Shown piece after piece: positions 8,291 through 18,844 of a stretch of 64,000 nucleotides of DNA (position 1 is the first letter of the stretch; each line of letters starts with the position of its first letter). The stretch comes from Alphaproteobacteria bacterium (GTDB lineage Bacteria; Pseudomonadota; Alphaproteobacteria; Caulobacterales; Hyphomonadaceae): the NCBI GenBank assembly GCA_016125405.1, contig WGLW01000009.1:1-64000 (forward strand). The letters run 5' to 3'. The translations under genes were made by a program, and so were the position numbers. The notes under the pieces are model-generated. The model saw only the letters and a program-made list of their open reading frames with translations, did not search any database and was not told the DNA's origin.

Positions 8291-8896
8291 ATGCGGGCGC
8301 AGAGCGAACTCGAAACGCGGATCCTCGCGATGATCGAACCCACGGCTCAGGGCCTGGGGCTTGATGTCGTGCGTGTCCGGGTGACAGGCGCGCGCCGGCC
8401 CGTGCTGCAGATCATGGCCGAAAAGCCGGACGGCACGATGGATGTCGAGGACTGCGCGCGGCTGTCGCGCCGGATTTCGCCCATTCTCGAAACCGAGGAC
8501 CCGATCGCTGGCGAATACGCGCTTGAGGTTTCCTCGCCGGGCATCGACCGTCCGCTCACGCGCGTCGGCGATTTCGGTAAATGGATCGGCCATGAAGTCC
8601 GGATCGAGATTGCTTACCCGGTCGACGGGCGCAGGCGGTTTCACGGCTTCATCGACGGCGAGAAAGATGGCGTCGTCACGGTCACGCTGAAGGAGGGTGG
8701 GGTCGCCTCCATTCCGGTGAACGAGATGAGCAAGGCGCATCTGGTTCTCACCGACAAGCTGATCAAGGCGGCGCAGGCCGCCGAGATCGGCGATCCGGAC
8801 GATCTGGCAGACGACTTCGACGAGGTTGATGTCGAGGCCGAAGACACCGAAACATCGCTGGCGCATGCCGGCTCCGATACCGAAGACAGGGAGTAG
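8291..8896 (+). CDS. rimP: Ribosome maturation factor RimP
   Basis: A 201-aa cytoplasmic factor needed for 30S subunit maturation. The N-terminal alpha/beta domain carries LEVSSPGIDRPLTR, the best-conserved RimP motif, followed by a beta-barrel SH3-like domain. An acidic tail of about 40 residues (DDLADDFDEVDVEAED) is added at the end. It is the first gene of rimP-nusA-ylxR-infB and ends 4 bases before nusA. The ATG at 8291 is chosen because the conserved N-terminus starts there. Confidence 0.93.
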   Translation: MRAQSELETRILAMIEPTAQGLGLDVVRVRVTGARRPVLQIMAEKPDGTMDVEDCARLSRRISPILETEDPIAGEYALEVSSPGIDRPLTRVGDFGKWIGHEVRIEIAYPVDGRRRFHGFIDGEKDGVVTVTLKEGGVASIPVNEMSKAHLVLTDKLIKAAQAAEIGDPDDLADDFDEVDVEAEDTETSLAHAGSDTEDRE

Positions 8897-8900
8897 TTTC

Positions 8901-10619
8901 ATGGCCGCCGTCGGCGTTTCCGCAAACCGGGCCGAAATCCTGCAGATCGCCAACGCGGTCGCCCAGGAGAAGTCCATAGACAAGCGCATCGTGCTTGAGG
9001 CGATGGAGGAGGCGATCCAGAAAGCCGCGCGCTCGCGCTACGGCCTCGAGCACGACATCCGCGCCGAGATCAACGCGGACTCGGGCGAGACCCGTCTCTG
9101 GCGCGTGCAGACGGTGGTTGAAGAGGTCGAGAACCCGATCACCCAGCTCAATCTGGAAGACGCCAAGAAGATCGATCCGGAAGCCGAACTCGGCAACGAA
9201 TTCCGCGAGGAGCTGCCGCCGTTCGAATTCGGGCGCGTCGCAGCCCAGACGGCCAAGCAGGTCATCACCGGCAAGGTTCGCGATGCAGAGCGTGATCGCC
9301 AGTACAACGATTTCAAGGACCGCGTCGGCGAAGTCATCAACGGAACGGTGAAGCGCGTCGAGTATGGCCACGTCATCGTCGACCTCGGCCGCGCCGAAGG
9401 CGTGATCCGCCGCAATGACGGCATCCCGCGCGAGAATTTCAACACGGGCGACCGCGTGCGGTCGTACCTCTACAAGGTGGTTCGCGAGGCCAAGGGCCCG
9501 CAGATCTTCCTCAGCCGCGCCCACCCGAGCTTCATGATCGCTCTCTTCGCGCAGGAAGTGCCGGAGGTCTATGAGGGCGTCATCGAGATCAAGGCGTGCG
9601 CACGCGACCCTGGCAGCCGCGCCAAGATCGGCGTGTTCAGCCACGATAATTCGATCGACCCGGTCGGCGCTTGCGTCGGTATGCGCGGTGCGCGCGTTCA
9701 GGCGGTGGTGTCCGAACTTGGCGGCGAGAAGATCGACATCATCCCGTGGTCGCAGGACGACGCCACCTTCATCGTCAACGCACTGCAGCCGGCGGAAGTC
9801 TCCAAGGTTGTCATCGACGAGGAAGAAGGCCGCGTCGAGGTTGTCGTCGAGGAGAGCCAGTTCCCGCTCGCTATCGGGCGGCGCGGCCAGAACGTGCGTC
9901 TCGCTTCGCAGCTCACCGGCTGGCAGATCGACCTCACCACCGAGGCGGCCGACAGCGAGCGCCGCCAGCGCGAATTCAAGGAGCGCACGGACCTGTTCCA
10001 GAAGGCGCTGGACGCAGACGAGACGCTGGCCCAGCTGCTGACCTCGGAAGGCTTCGAAACGGTCGAAGAGATCGCCTATGTCGATCTCGAAAGCTTCGCC
10101 ACGATCGAGGGCTTCGACGAGGAAGTCGCCTCCGAGCTTCAGGAGCGTGCACGCGAGTATCTCGAAAAGCTCGCCGCCGAGCTGGACGCCAAGCGCAAGG
10201 AGCTGGGCGTCACCGACGATGTGGCCTTCATGGAGGGCGTGACGCCGGCCATGGCGGTGACGTTCGGCGAGAATGACGTGAAGACGATCGACGATCTCGC
10301 AGGGCTCGTGCCGGACGACCTGATCGGCTGGAAGGAGCCGGGTCCGGATGGCAAGCAGAAATTCCAGCCGGGTCTGCTTGAGAAAGGCGAAATGAGCCGC
10401 GAGGATGCGGAACTGTTCATCCTGAAAGCGCGCGTGGTCGCCGGCTGGGTCGAGCCCCGGGCGCTTGAGGATGCGCTGGCTGCCCGCGCCGCCGCCCTCG
10501 ACGCCGAAGAGGCCGAACTCAATGCGGCCGGCATGGTTGAAGACAGCGTGACGTCGCGCGCTGAGGAACTGTTCGCGAAAAGGAGCCCGGATGACGCCGG
10601 CAGCGCAGAACAGTCATGA
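8901..10619 (+). CDS. nusA: Transcription termination/antitermination protein NusA
   Basis: A 572-aa RNA-polymerase-binding factor controlling pausing, termination and antitermination. Domains in order: the N-terminal polymerase-binding domain (about 1-130), S1 ([16 protein letters not shown], about 145-205), two KH domains with GMRGARVQ and IGRRGQNVR, then C-terminal helix-hairpin-helix acidic repeats. It is longer than the common 500 aa because the acidic tail is extended. GGAG precedes the ATG. The end overlaps the next gene by 29 bases. Confidence 0.96.
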   Translation: MAAVGVSANRAEILQIANAVAQEKSIDKRIVLEAMEEAIQKAARSRYGLEHDIRAEINADSGETRLWRVQTVVEEVENPITQLNLEDAKKIDPEAELGNEFREELPPFEFGRVAAQTAKQVITGKVRDAERDRQYNDFKDRVGEVINGTVKRVEYGHVIVDLGRAEGVIRRNDGIPRENFNTGDRVRSYLYKVVREAKGPQIFLSRAHPSFMIALFAQEVPEVYEGVIEIKACARDPGSRAKIGVFSHDNSIDPVGACVGMRGARVQAVVSELGGEKIDIIPWSQDDATFIVNALQPAEVSKVVIDEEEGRVEVVVEESQFPLAIGRRGQNVRLASQLTGWQIDLTTEAADSERRQREFKERTDLFQKALDADETLAQLLTSEGFETVEEIAYVDLESFATIEGFDEEVASELQERAREYLEKLAAELDAKRKELGVTDDVAFMEGVTPAMAVTFGENDVKTIDDLAGLVPDDLIGWKEPGPDGKQKFQPGLLEKGEMSREDAELFILKARVVAGWVEPRALEDALAARAAALDAEEAELNAAGMVEDSVTSRAEELFAKRSPDDAGSAEQS

Positions 10620-11388
10620 TCAGGATCTGACCGCAACCACGGACGAGGTCGAGACCGACGCGGGCCCGGCGAGTGCTTCCGCCCGCAGCGGGGGTCGATT
10701 CGCGTCGGCAAACGATGCGCCTACGGCGAACGGGCGACGCTGCATCGCAACGATGGAGCGGCGCGACCCTGCGTCGATGATCCGCTTTGTCCTGTCTCCC
10801 GCCGCGGAGGTGACGCCGGATATCGCCGGCCGCCTGCCGGGCAGGGGGGCGTGGGTCTCCGCCAGCCGCGAAGCGGTCGATCTGGCCGTGAAAAAAGGCG
10901 CCTTCTCGCGGGCGTTCCAGGCGCAGGCCAAGGCGCCATCCGGTCTGGCGGACATGGTGGAGGGCCTGCTCGCGAGGCGGGTTCTCGACATGCTGGGTCT
11001 GGTGAAACGGTCAGGCGACCTCATATTGGGCTTTGAGCAGGTGCGCGATGCCGTGCGCACTGCGCGTCCGGCGTGCCTGATCGAGGCTTCGGACGGTTCG
11101 GAAGACGGGCGGGGCAAGCTTCTCGGGCTGGCGCGGGCGATTTACGCTGAAAGTGGTCGTGAACCGCCCGTGGCGGGCTGTTTTTCGGCCGAAGAAATGG
11201 GCATGGCCTTGGGGCGCGGGCGTGTGATACATGCTTGCCTCAAGCAGGGCCGGTTTGCGCAAGCCTGGATGGGGGAATTGGCCCGTCTGGGGGGCTTCAG
11301 GCGTGTCTGGCTGGATGACAGGCCAGATGCAGCGGCAAACGCCAGGAGATCTCGTTCCGGCGCGCATGGACCGGACGTGAATAGTTGA
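10591..11388 (+). CDS. YlxR/L7Ae-like RNA-binding fusion protein
   Basis: A 265-aa protein. The N-terminal DUF448/YlxR domain (about 48-115) has RRCIATMERRDPASMIRFV and GRGAWVS. The following region (about 125-215) resembles the YlxQ/L7Ae RNA-binding fold (LGLVKRSGDLILGFEQV). This two-domain form is usual for alphaproteobacteria at the nusA-infB locus, where other bacteria have separate ylxR and ylxQ. The start lies inside the nusA end, so translation is probably coupled. The C-terminal tail is basic and likely disordered. Confidence 0.85.
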   Translation: MTPAAQNSHDQDLTATTDEVETDAGPASASARSGGRFASANDAPTANGRRCIATMERRDPASMIRFVLSPAAEVTPDIAGRLPGRGAWVSASREAVDLAVKKGAFSRAFQAQAKAPSGLADMVEGLLARRVLDMLGLVKRSGDLILGFEQVRDAVRTARPACLIEASDGSEDGRGKLLGLARAIYAESGREPPVAGCFSAEEMGMALGRGRVIHACLKQGRFAQAWMGELARLGGFRRVWLDDRPDAAANARRSRSGAHGPDVNS

Positions 11389-11455
11389 CGACACCGAGCC
11401 CGCTCTCCCCGGGGTCTTTCCCTGGGATAGCAGGCTGCAAACCAAAGCTGAGTGA

Positions 11456-14116
11456 ATGACCGACACGAAAGACGCAGACAACACAGGACGGCGCCCGCTC
11501 ACCGTGGGCCGCAAGACCGACAAGGGCACCGTGAAGCAAAGCTTCTCTCACGGGCGCTCGAAATCGGTCGTGGTCGAGACCAAGAAAAAGCGCGTCGTGG
11601 TCACGCCCGGCGCACAGCCAAAGATCGTGCGGCCAGAGCCCGAGAAACCCGCGGCGCACAATCCGCTCGCCGCCGCAGAAAAAGCCGCCGGCAAGCGTGG
11701 CCTGTCCGAAGCCGAACTCAAGGCCCGTCAGGCCGCGCTGCAACAACGCCGCGCCGACGACGAGCGCCGCCGCATCGAGCAGGAAGCCATCGAAGAGGGC
11801 AATCGCCGCCGCGAGGAAGCGCGCAAGCTCGCCGCCGAAGAAGAGAAACGGCGCAGCGAACAGGCTGTCGCCCGCGAAGCCGACGACGGGGATGACGAGG
11901 AAGGCGGCCGCCGTGGCGGTCGTGGCGGAGCCGAGCGTTCCGCGCCCGTGCGCCCGCGTCCCGAAGGCCCTGTCCGGGTTCGTCCGGATGGCCCGGCGGC
12001 GCGGACCGGCGCGCCAGGCGAGCGGGCCCGGTTCGGGGGCGGTGTTGAGCGTGGAGCCCCGCGTCCGCGCCCGCTGACGCCGCTTGAGCCGGAAGAGTTC
12101 AATCCGCTGGGCGATCTCGGCGGGCGGGTGAAACGCGCCAAGGTCGCCGGCGAGGAGCCGAGCGGCGAAGCGCGCCCCGCCCATCGTCCCAAGGCCGAAG
12201 CGAAGCGCCGCCAGGGCAAGCTCACCATTTCGGCGGCCCTCGGCGATGATGAAGAGCGCCAGCGGTCCTATGCCGCCGTGAAACGCGCCCGCGACCGCGA
12301 GCGTGATCGCAGGCTCAGGATGGCCGGCGGCGGCGCCTCCGAAAAGATCGTGCGCGAAGTTGTCCTGCCGGAATCCATCACGGTTTCCGATCTCGCCAAC
12401 CGGATGAGCGAACGTCTGGCGGATGTCCTGAAATTCCTGATGCAGCAGGGCGAACTGCTGCGCGGCACGGACACGCTCGACGCCGACACGGCGCAACTGA
12501 TCGTCGAGGAATTCGGTCACACGGTGAAACGCGTGGCGGAATCGGATGTCGAGATCGGCCTCGAGGGCGATGAGGACGACGAAACCAATCTTCAGCCGCG
12601 CCCGCCGGTTGTTACCGTCATGGGCCACGTCGACCACGGCAAGACGTCGCTTCTGGACGCGCTGCGCCAGACCGATGTCGTCTCCGGCGAATCCGGCGGC
12701 ATCACCCAGCATATCGGCGCCTATCAGGTGCAGCTGAAGTCAGGCGAAAAGATCACCTTCCTCGATACGCCGGGCCACGCCGCGTTCTCGTCCATGCGGA
12801 TGCGCGGCGCCAACGCCACGGACATCGTCGTTCTGGTCGTCGCCGCGGATGACGGCGTGATGCCCCAGACGATCGAGGCGATCCAGCACGCCAAGGCCGC
12901 CGACGCGCCGATCATCGTGGCGGTCAACAAGATCGACAAGCATGAGGCCGACCCGGACAAGGTGCTGACCCAGCTCCTGCAATACGACGTGCAGGTCGAG
13001 GCGATGGGCGGCGACGTGCCCGTTGTGAAGGTTTCGGCGCTGAAGAAAACCGGTCTCGATGATCTCACAGCCACCATCTCGGCGCTGGCCGAAGTGCTTG
13101 AGCTGAAGGCCAACCCGGACCGCGCCGCCGACGGCGTGGTGATCGAAAGCAAGCTCGACAAGGGCCGCGGCCCTGTGGCGACGGTTCTGGTCCAGCGCGG
13201 CACGCTCAAGAGAGGCGACATCGTCGTTGCCGGCGGCCAGTGGGGCAGGGTGAAGGCGCTGACCAACGAGCGCGCCGAAATGTTGGCCGAGGCAAGCCCG
13301 GCGACACCGGTCGAGGTGCTCGGTCTCGACGGCGCGCCGGATCCCGGCGACCAGTTCGTGGTGGTTGAAAACGAGCAGCGCGCCCGTGAGATCACCGAGT
13401 ACCGCAACCGCACCAAGAAGAACCGGGCTGCGCCGGGTGCGCGGGCTTCGCTCGAGCAGATGGTGGCGCGTCTCAAGGAAGGTGGCGGCGCCGCTGTCGC
13501 ATCCGAGGCTGCGTTCGTCATCAAGGGCGACGTTCAGGGTTCGGTGGAGGCGATCACACAGGCGCTCGAAGGTCTTTCGACCGACGAGGTGCGCGCGCGC
13601 ATCGTTCTTGGCTCCGCCGGCGGGATTTCCGAAAGCGACGTCCAGCTGGCCTCGGCCTCGCAGGCGCCGATCATCGCGTTTAACGTGCGCGCCTCGAAAC
13701 AGGCGCGCGATCTGGCCGAGCGCGAGGGCGTGGAGATCCGCTACTATTCGGTGATCTACGACCTGATCAACGACGTGAAGGATACGCTCTCCGGCATGCT
13801 TGCGCCCGAGCGCCGCGAGACCTTCCTCGGCTACGCCACGATCCTGCAGGTCTTCAACATTTCGAAGGCCGGCAAGGTTGCGGGGTGCCGCGTCACCGAA
13901 GGACTTGTGCGCCGGGGGTCCGGTGTTCGTCTGCTGCGCGACGACGTGGTGATTCACGAAGGCACGCTGTCCACCCTGAAGCGCTTCAAGGACGAAGTCC
14001 CGGAAGTGAAGCAGGGGATGGAATGCGGGATGGCCTTCCAGAATTATCAGGACATCCGCGAAGGCGACCAGATCGAGTGCTTCCAGGTCGAATTGATCAA
14101 GCGGTCGCTGGATTAA
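11456..14116 (+). CDS. infB: Translation initiation factor IF-2
   Basis: An 886-aa GTPase that brings initiator tRNA to the 30S subunit. A long Arg/Glu/Ala-rich N-terminal region (1-290) is followed by an IF2-N domain (about 298-360) and a G domain from about 383 with [17 protein letters not shown] and NKID. Domains II, III and C2 end in [14 protein letters not shown]. The length is normal for alphaproteobacteria. It lies 67 bases after the ylxR gene, probably in the same transcript. rbfA, usually next, is absent here and found at 21216. Confidence 0.97.
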   Translation: MTDTKDADNTGRRPLTVGRKTDKGTVKQSFSHGRSKSVVVETKKKRVVVTPGAQPKIVRPEPEKPAAHNPLAAAEKAAGKRGLSEAELKARQAALQQRRADDERRRIEQEAIEEGNRRREEARKLAAEEEKRRSEQAVAREADDGDDEEGGRRGGRGGAERSAPVRPRPEGPVRVRPDGPAARTGAPGERARFGGGVERGAPRPRPLTPLEPEEFNPLGDLGGRVKRAKVAGEEPSGEARPAHRPKAEAKRRQGKLTISAALGDDEERQRSYAAVKRARDRERDRRLRMAGGGASEKIVREVVLPESITVSDLANRMSERLADVLKFLMQQGELLRGTDTLDADTAQLIVEEFGHTVKRVAESDVEIGLEGDEDDETNLQPRPPVVTVMGHVDHGKTSLLDALRQTDVVSGESGGITQHIGAYQVQLKSGEKITFLDTPGHAAFSSMRMRGANATDIVVLVVAADDGVMPQTIEAIQHAKAADAPIIVAVNKIDKHEADPDKVLTQLLQYDVQVEAMGGDVPVVKVSALKKTGLDDLTATISALAEVLELKANPDRAADGVVIESKLDKGRGPVATVLVQRGTLKRGDIVVAGGQWGRVKALTNERAEMLAEASPATPVEVLGLDGAPDPGDQFVVVENEQRAREITEYRNRTKKNRAAPGARASLEQMVARLKEGGGAAVASEAAFVIKGDVQGSVEAITQALEGLSTDEVRARIVLGSAGGISESDVQLASASQAPIIAFNVRASKQARDLAEREGVEIRYYSVIYDLINDVKDTLSGMLAPERRETFLGYATILQVFNISKAGKVAGCRVTEGLVRRGSGVRLLRDDVVIHEGTLSTLKRFKDEVPEVKQGMECGMAFQNYQDIREGDQIECFQVELIKRSLD

Positions 14117-14121
14117 TTCCT

Positions 14122-14157
14122 GATTCAGCAGTCCTGTCAGGCTCCCTGAACTGAATC
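14122..14157 (+). terminator. Weak hairpin after infB
   Basis: GATTCAG (14122-14128) pairs with CTGAATC (14151-14157) over a loop that itself contains a small CCTG/CAGG stem. Only TTC follows. It sits directly behind infB and could end the operon, but the missing T-run makes this uncertain. Confidence 0.3.
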
Positions 14158-14228
14158 TTCATCCCCGGTTGGGTATGGATGTGCGGTACTGTGCGCCGGA
14201 AACGGTGCAGGACGCAGGAGGCGTTCTC

Positions 14229-14357
14229 ATGCTGCACAAGCTCTCGCTTCTGATGACCGGACTGGTCCTGATGATGGGCGTCGCCTGGTTTGGCATCGAA
14301 TATCTGACGGCTAGCGACGCCTCGGCCCAGACCGTGGCGGCCAACGACATCAGCTAG
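14229..14357 (+). CDS. Small single-pass membrane protein (42 aa)
   Basis: The frame starts with MLHKLSLLMTGLVLMMGVAW and continues through one hydrophobic helix (residues 3-25) to a short polar end (QTVAANDIS). A strong ribosome binding site, GCAGGAGG, lies 9 bases before the ATG, which is the main reason to believe it. No family is recognised. The end ASAQTV also looks like a signal-peptide cleavage site, so a very short secreted peptide is possible. Confidence 0.6.
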   Translation: MLHKLSLLMTGLVLMMGVAWFGIEYLTASDASAQTVAANDIS

Positions 14358-14471
14358 TTCGGGCAATCCGCAGGCCCCCGCGTGGCCTGCGACGTTCACT
14401 GAATTGTGCGCGACATTCCCCGTCGCGCGTGTAAATTCCCGCAAAACAGAAACCACAGGCGGGAGGTTTAC

Positions 14472-16631
14472 ATGTCCGGTACCCTGAAATTGCGGAGTCT
14501 CGGCGGCTGCGCCATCGCTGGCCTGGCAGCCCTTGCGGCCGCCTGCGCCAATTCGAGCGCCCCGGCTGCCGAACCGTCCACACCCGCCGCAACGGCCACA
14601 GCACCGGTGGCGCCTGGCAAGATCGAGGTCAGTGTCCTGTCCTCGCGGTATGATCTTGTGACCGGCGGCGACGCCCTGGTTGAGGTGAAGGCGAGCGAGG
14701 GCGCCAGGGCCGGCGATCTCAAGGTTTCGATTGACGGCCAAGCCCTGCCGCAACCGCTGACGCTGGATGCCTCGGCCAACACGCTGCGGGGGCTTGTCAC
14801 CGGTCTGCACGATGGCCCCAATTCGCTGCAGGTGACCGGCGCGGGCGGCTACACGGTTAGCCAGCCCCTGGTCAATCATCCCATCACCGGGCCCGTGCTC
14901 GCCGGTCCGCTGATTTCGCCGTTTGAATGCAAGACCAAAGAGTCCGGACTGGGCGAACCGACCGACGACAACTGTTCGGCGCCCACGCGGTATGACTGGT
15001 TCTACAAGATGAAAGGCGGCGACAAGTTCATGCCGCTGGCCGATCCCAAATCGACGCCGGCCGATGTCGACATGACGACGACAATCAACGGCAAGACGGT
15101 TCCCTACATCGTTCGCGTCGAAAGCGGCGTGATTGATCGCTCGATCTACCGCATCGCTGTGCTCGACGATCCGTCGGCCAACGGTTTCTCGGCAGACGCA
15201 GGCTGGAACGGACGGCTGGCCCTCAGCTTTGGCGGTGGATGCGGCACGGCCTACAACCAGGGCGTCAACAAAGCCGAGAACGCGCTTTCCGATCTCTATC
15301 TCGCGCGCGGCTTCGCCTATGTCATCTCGACGGAGATGGTGAACCAGCTGAACTGCAACGGCGTCCTCCAGGGCGAAACGGCGATGATGCTGAAAGAGCA
15401 TTTCGTCAAACACTATGGCGTTCCGAAATGGACAGTTGGGTCGGGTGGATCGGGCGGCGCGATCCAGCAGCTGCTGATCGCGGAGATGTATCCCGGCGTG
15501 CTCGATGGCCTGCAGCCCTCGCTCGCCTTCCCGGATTCGGCGCTGCACACGCCGGACTGCGGCCTGCTTCAGCACTACTTCAAGTCTAAGGAAGGCGCGA
15601 AGTGGTCGGCCGACAAGAAGGCGGCTGTCACCGGCTTTTACGGAACGACTTGCGCCAGCTGGGAGCGCAGCTTCGTGCCGATCACGGATGCGTCCAACAA
15701 GAAGGGCTGCGGCCTCACCGACATCAGCCTCGTTTATGATCCCAAGACGAATCCCAAGGGCGCGCGGTGCACGGTCACCGACCTGCGTGTGAACATCTAT
15801 GGCCGCGATCCCAAGACCGGCTTCGCCCGCAAGCCGGATGACAATGTCGGCGTCCAGTACGGATTGGCGACGCTGAACCAGAAAAAGATCTCGGTCGACG
15901 AGTTCCTGTCTCTCAACGAGAACGTCGGCGGCAACGACATCGACGGCAATTTCGTCAAGGCCCGGTCGGTAGGCGATCCCATCGCCCTCAAGGCGATCTA
16001 TGCGTCCGGCCTGATGAACTCGGGCGGCGGCGGTCTGAAGGACGTGCCGATTCTGGATTATCGCTGGTACTCTGACACGGCGAACGACATTCACAGCCGC
16101 GAACGCGACCTCACCATTCGCGCCCGCCTCGAACGCGCCAATGGCCGCTCCGACAACCAGGTCATCTGGGTCGCCGGTCCACGCGGGCGCCCGGGCACGC
16201 CGGAAGCGGCGAACATGGTCGATTTGTCCGCCCTTGCGCTCGACGCCATGACCAAATGGCTCGATGCGATGGCGGCGGATTCTGCTCCGTTGTCGACCGA
16301 CAAGGTGGTGCGGCACAAGCCTGCCGAAGCGACTGACGCCTACTGGACCAAGGACGGCAAGAAGGTCGAGGAAAAGGCCAGCTGGGACGGAGAGGGCGGG
16401 TTCAACCAGACCTATCCGGTGCACAGTGAGCCGCGGCTCGTCGCGGGCCAGCCGCCCGCCAACGACATCATGAAATGCCAACTCAAGCCGGTGAGCGCCT
16501 CGGACTATCGGGTGAAGTTCACGTCCGCCCAGATGGCCCGCCTGAAGAAGATCTTCCCGGATGGCGTGTGCGATTACCAGAAGCCGGGCATCGGTCAGGT
16601 TCCGCTGGCGGGCGCCTACCAGAAGTATTGA
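14472..16631 (+). CDS. Lipoprotein alpha/beta-hydrolase-like protein (DUF6351 type)
   Basis: A 719-aa predicted outer lipoprotein. The lipobox ALAAAC lies at about residue 25, followed by a Pro/Ala/Thr-rich spacer. A beta-sandwich-like segment (about 50-140) precedes a large domain with SGGSGGAIQQLL, where the middle Ser looks like the nucleophile of an alpha/beta hydrolase. An early GGGCGTAYNQG is the likely oxyanion region. Several Cys pairs fit an extracytoplasmic location. The layout matches the DUF6351 family as remembered. The substrate is unknown. The start at 14472 has GGGAGG upstream. Confidence 0.6.
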   Translation: MSGTLKLRSLGGCAIAGLAALAAACANSSAPAAEPSTPAATATAPVAPGKIEVSVLSSRYDLVTGGDALVEVKASEGARAGDLKVSIDGQALPQPLTLDASANTLRGLVTGLHDGPNSLQVTGAGGYTVSQPLVNHPITGPVLAGPLISPFECKTKESGLGEPTDDNCSAPTRYDWFYKMKGGDKFMPLADPKSTPADVDMTTTINGKTVPYIVRVESGVIDRSIYRIAVLDDPSANGFSADAGWNGRLALSFGGGCGTAYNQGVNKAENALSDLYLARGFAYVISTEMVNQLNCNGVLQGETAMMLKEHFVKHYGVPKWTVGSGGSGGAIQQLLIAEMYPGVLDGLQPSLAFPDSALHTPDCGLLQHYFKSKEGAKWSADKKAAVTGFYGTTCASWERSFVPITDASNKKGCGLTDISLVYDPKTNPKGARCTVTDLRVNIYGRDPKTGFARKPDDNVGVQYGLATLNQKKISVDEFLSLNENVGGNDIDGNFVKARSVGDPIALKAIYASGLMNSGGGGLKDVPILDYRWYSDTANDIHSRERDLTIRARLERANGRSDNQVIWVAGPRGRPGTPEAANMVDLSALALDAMTKWLDAMAADSAPLSTDKVVRHKPAEATDAYWTKDGKKVEEKASWDGEGGFNQTYPVHSEPRLVAGQPPANDIMKCQLKPVSASDYRVKFTSAQMARLKKIFPDGVCDYQKPGIGQVPLAGAYQKY

Positions 16632-16652
16632 GAGCGCCGCTTGCCGCCCCGG

Positions 16653-17807
16653 TCAGTCATCGTCCTTGACGAAACGGGCGATCGCTTTGGCCACGCCCGG
16701 CGCCAGAGGCAGGTCGGGATTGGCGTAAGTCGCAAGGTTGGCCGCCCTGTCGGCCGGCGCCTCTTTCAGCACGTGATTGACGCCTTCGAGGATCACCAGC
16801 CTGGTGCGCGGCGCCTTGTCCAGCAGGCGCGCGTCCTCGACGGAGGTCTGAAGATCGGTGGAGCCTTGCAAGATCAGGGTGCGCACCTGCGCTTTTTCCA
16901 GAACCGCGACCGGATCCGCGCCATAGGCGGAGATCATGAAATCCTGAACCTGCGGGGCGAAAAGCCGGGCGATGGCCGGGTTCATCCCCGCCGTGTCGAC
17001 ATGGCGCCCGGCCTTGAGTTCGTCGATCGCGTGGAGGGCTTCGGGGAGGATCGGCGCATTGGCGGGGTTCGCCTGAAGCTGGTCGCGCATCACGTCAAGG
17101 ATCGGCCGCCCGGCGGCGGAGACAAGCACCAGTCCGCAGACATCCTTTCGGCCCTCGGCGGCGGCTGACACCATGAGCCCGCCTTCGCTGTGGCCCAGAA
17201 GCCAGACGCATTTGGCGCCTGTCTGTTCGCGGATCGCGTCGATCCACGCGCGATAGTCCTTGGCGTAAATATCTACCGAGACGGCGTTGGGATCGCCGGC
17301 CGCCGCGCTGGCGAACATGCCGCGCTTGTCGACGCGCACGGTTGAAACGCCGTCATTTGCCAAGGCTTCGGCAAGCAGACGATAGGGCGCGGCCTTGATG
17401 CCGAGAGGGCTGTCTCCATCACGATCGGTCGGGCCGGACCCGGGTACGATCAGAACGACAGGCGTATCCTTGCCGGCCGAGAGCATCGTGCCTTCCAGGG
17501 CTCCCGCCGCAATCTGGCTCTCCACTGGCGCCCTCCCTTGGTCGTGGTCTTTGGTAAAAACGCTGGCGAGCCCGCCGGACGCCGCGACGATCGCCGCCAC
17601 GGCTGCAAGGCTGGCGCGCTTTTTGGGCGACATGGCCGAGCGGCGGGCTCTCAATCGAGCCGCAAACCCTCTCGGCTCGGGCGCCGCCTCGCCGCCTTCT
17701 GCCGAGGCGCGTCCGGCCTGGCCATGCTGGAATCCGACGACAACCAGCGCGGCCAGAAGAAGGATCACGGCGGCGCCAAGACCCCATAGGGCGGCCTGCT
17801 CGATCAT
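16653..17807 (-). CDS. Membrane-anchored alpha/beta hydrolase
   Basis: A 384-aa protein with two hydrophobic helices near the N-terminus (about 5-27 and 66-82) and a serine-hydrolase domain. The nucleophile elbow is GHSEGG, the acid Asp is in GSTDLQ and the His in GVNHVLK, so the triad is complete. Oxyanion region: VPGSGPTDRDGD. It belongs to the broad esterase/peptidase-like group, and the substrate cannot be named. GGGAGAT precedes the ATG. It is divergent from the SPFH gene across the palindrome at 17871-17898, so both may answer to the same regulator. Confidence 0.75.
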   Translation of the reverse strand: MIEQAALWGLGAAVILLLAALVVVGFQHGQAGRASAEGGEAAPEPRGFAARLRARRSAMSPKKRASLAAVAAIVAASGGLASVFTKDHDQGRAPVESQIAAGALEGTMLSAGKDTPVVLIVPGSGPTDRDGDSPLGIKAAPYRLLAEALANDGVSTVRVDKRGMFASAAAGDPNAVSVDIYAKDYRAWIDAIREQTGAKCVWLLGHSEGGLMVSAAAEGRKDVCGLVLVSAAGRPILDVMRDQLQANPANAPILPEALHAIDELKAGRHVDTAGMNPAIARLFAPQVQDFMISAYGADPVAVLEKAQVRTLILQGSTDLQTSVEDARLLDKAPRTRLVILEGVNHVLKEAPADRAANLATYANPDLPLAPGVAKAIARFVKDDD

Positions 17808-17852
17808 GGCGGCATCTCCCTGGTCGCCGGACCCATCGTCCCAGGCTGACGC

Positions 17853-17898
17853 TTGACAAGGCGCAGTGTCAATATCAAAGTGATATCACTTTGATATT
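17853..17898 (+). promoter_or_regulatory. Promoter with perfect 28-bp palindromic operator before SPFH gene
   Basis: A -35-like TTGACA lies at 17853-17858. Bases 17871-17898 form an uninterrupted perfect palindrome with half-site AATATCAAAGTGAT and centre TGATATCA. The palindrome covers the place where the -10 and start point should be, the classic repressor geometry. It ends 5 bases before the ribosome binding site. The ribbon-helix-helix protein encoded second in this operon is the natural candidate to bind it; that link is inference. Confidence 0.75.
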
Positions 17899-17912
17899 TC
17901 CTGGAGGACGTG

Positions 17913-18821
17913 ATGATTGCTCGCAAGACAACGCAGGAGCGCCCGGCCAGCACGGCCAGTGGCGGCTTTCTGCTTTTGCTCGGTCTCGCCGGATTTCTGG
18001 GCGCGGCGGCGCTCATGGTCGAGGGGATTGTCCTGGGGAAGAGCGGTGCGGAAGGCGCCGTCGTGGCGATCTGCATCATCGGAGCAGTGGCCATTGTGCT
18101 GCTGTCGATCCTGATCCTGTCCGGGCTCTATTCGCTGCAGCAGAACGAGAGCGCGGCGATCCTTCTGTTCGGAAACTACAAGGGCACCGACAAGAAGCCG
18201 GGCCTGCGCTGGGTCGTGCCGTGGTACACCCGCAAGAAGGTGTCGCTCCGCGTTTCCAACGTCACGTCGGATACGCTGAAGGTGAACGACAAGCGCGGAA
18301 ACCCGATCGAGATTGCAGCCGTGGTGGTCTGGCGGGTGACGGATACGGCCCAGGCGATCTTCGACGTCGACAACTACCACGAGTTCGTCAACATCCAGAT
18401 CGAAACGGCGTTGCGCGAAATCACGTCCCACTTCGCCTATGACCATGGCGATGAAAGCGAACCGACCCTGCGCGCCGATGCTGACAAGGTTGGCGACATG
18501 CTTGGCGCCAAGCTCAACGAGCGGGTCGCGGTTGCGGGCGTCACGATAGACGAGGCGCGGCTTTCGCACCTGGCCTACGCGCCCGAAATCGCGTCCTCCA
18601 TGCTGCGCCGCCAGCAGGCCGAGGCGGTTCTGGAGGCGCGCGCGAAAATCGTCCACGGCGCGGTCACCATGGTGGAAACCGCGCTCAACCAATTGTCCGA
18701 GCGCGACATTGTGCAACTGGACGATGAGCGCAGGGCGGCGATGGTGTCGAATCTCCTGGTCGTTCTCTGCGCCGACCGGGAAGCGCAGCCCGTGGTCAAC
18801 ACAGGATCGCTTTATCAATAA
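17913..18821 (+). CDS. SPFH/band 7 membrane protein
   Basis: A 302-aa protein with two N-terminal membrane helices (about 18-40 and 48-72) and an SPFH domain. Typical features are [17 protein letters not shown] at the domain start, GLRWVVPWY, and [11 protein letters not shown]-like and [11 protein letters not shown] patterns near the end. SPFH proteins form oligomeric rings at membrane microdomains. The ATG at 17913 is preferred over GTG 17910 because GGAGG is 5 bases away. It heads a two-gene operon with the ribbon-helix-helix gene. Confidence 0.88.
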   Translation: MIARKTTQERPASTASGGFLLLLGLAGFLGAAALMVEGIVLGKSGAEGAVVAICIIGAVAIVLLSILILSGLYSLQQNESAAILLFGNYKGTDKKPGLRWVVPWYTRKKVSLRVSNVTSDTLKVNDKRGNPIEIAAVVVWRVTDTAQAIFDVDNYHEFVNIQIETALREITSHFAYDHGDESEPTLRADADKVGDMLGAKLNERVAVAGVTIDEARLSHLAYAPEIASSMLRRQQAEAVLEARAKIVHGAVTMVETALNQLSERDIVQLDDERRAAMVSNLLVVLCADREAQPVVNTGSLYQ

Positions 18822-18844
18822 CCTGACGAGGCAATGGGCCCGGC

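Noticed and set aside
14113-14128. TTAA-N7-TTCA tested as a CtrA box behind infB
   Set aside because: One half-site is wrong and no gene start is in a suitable position.
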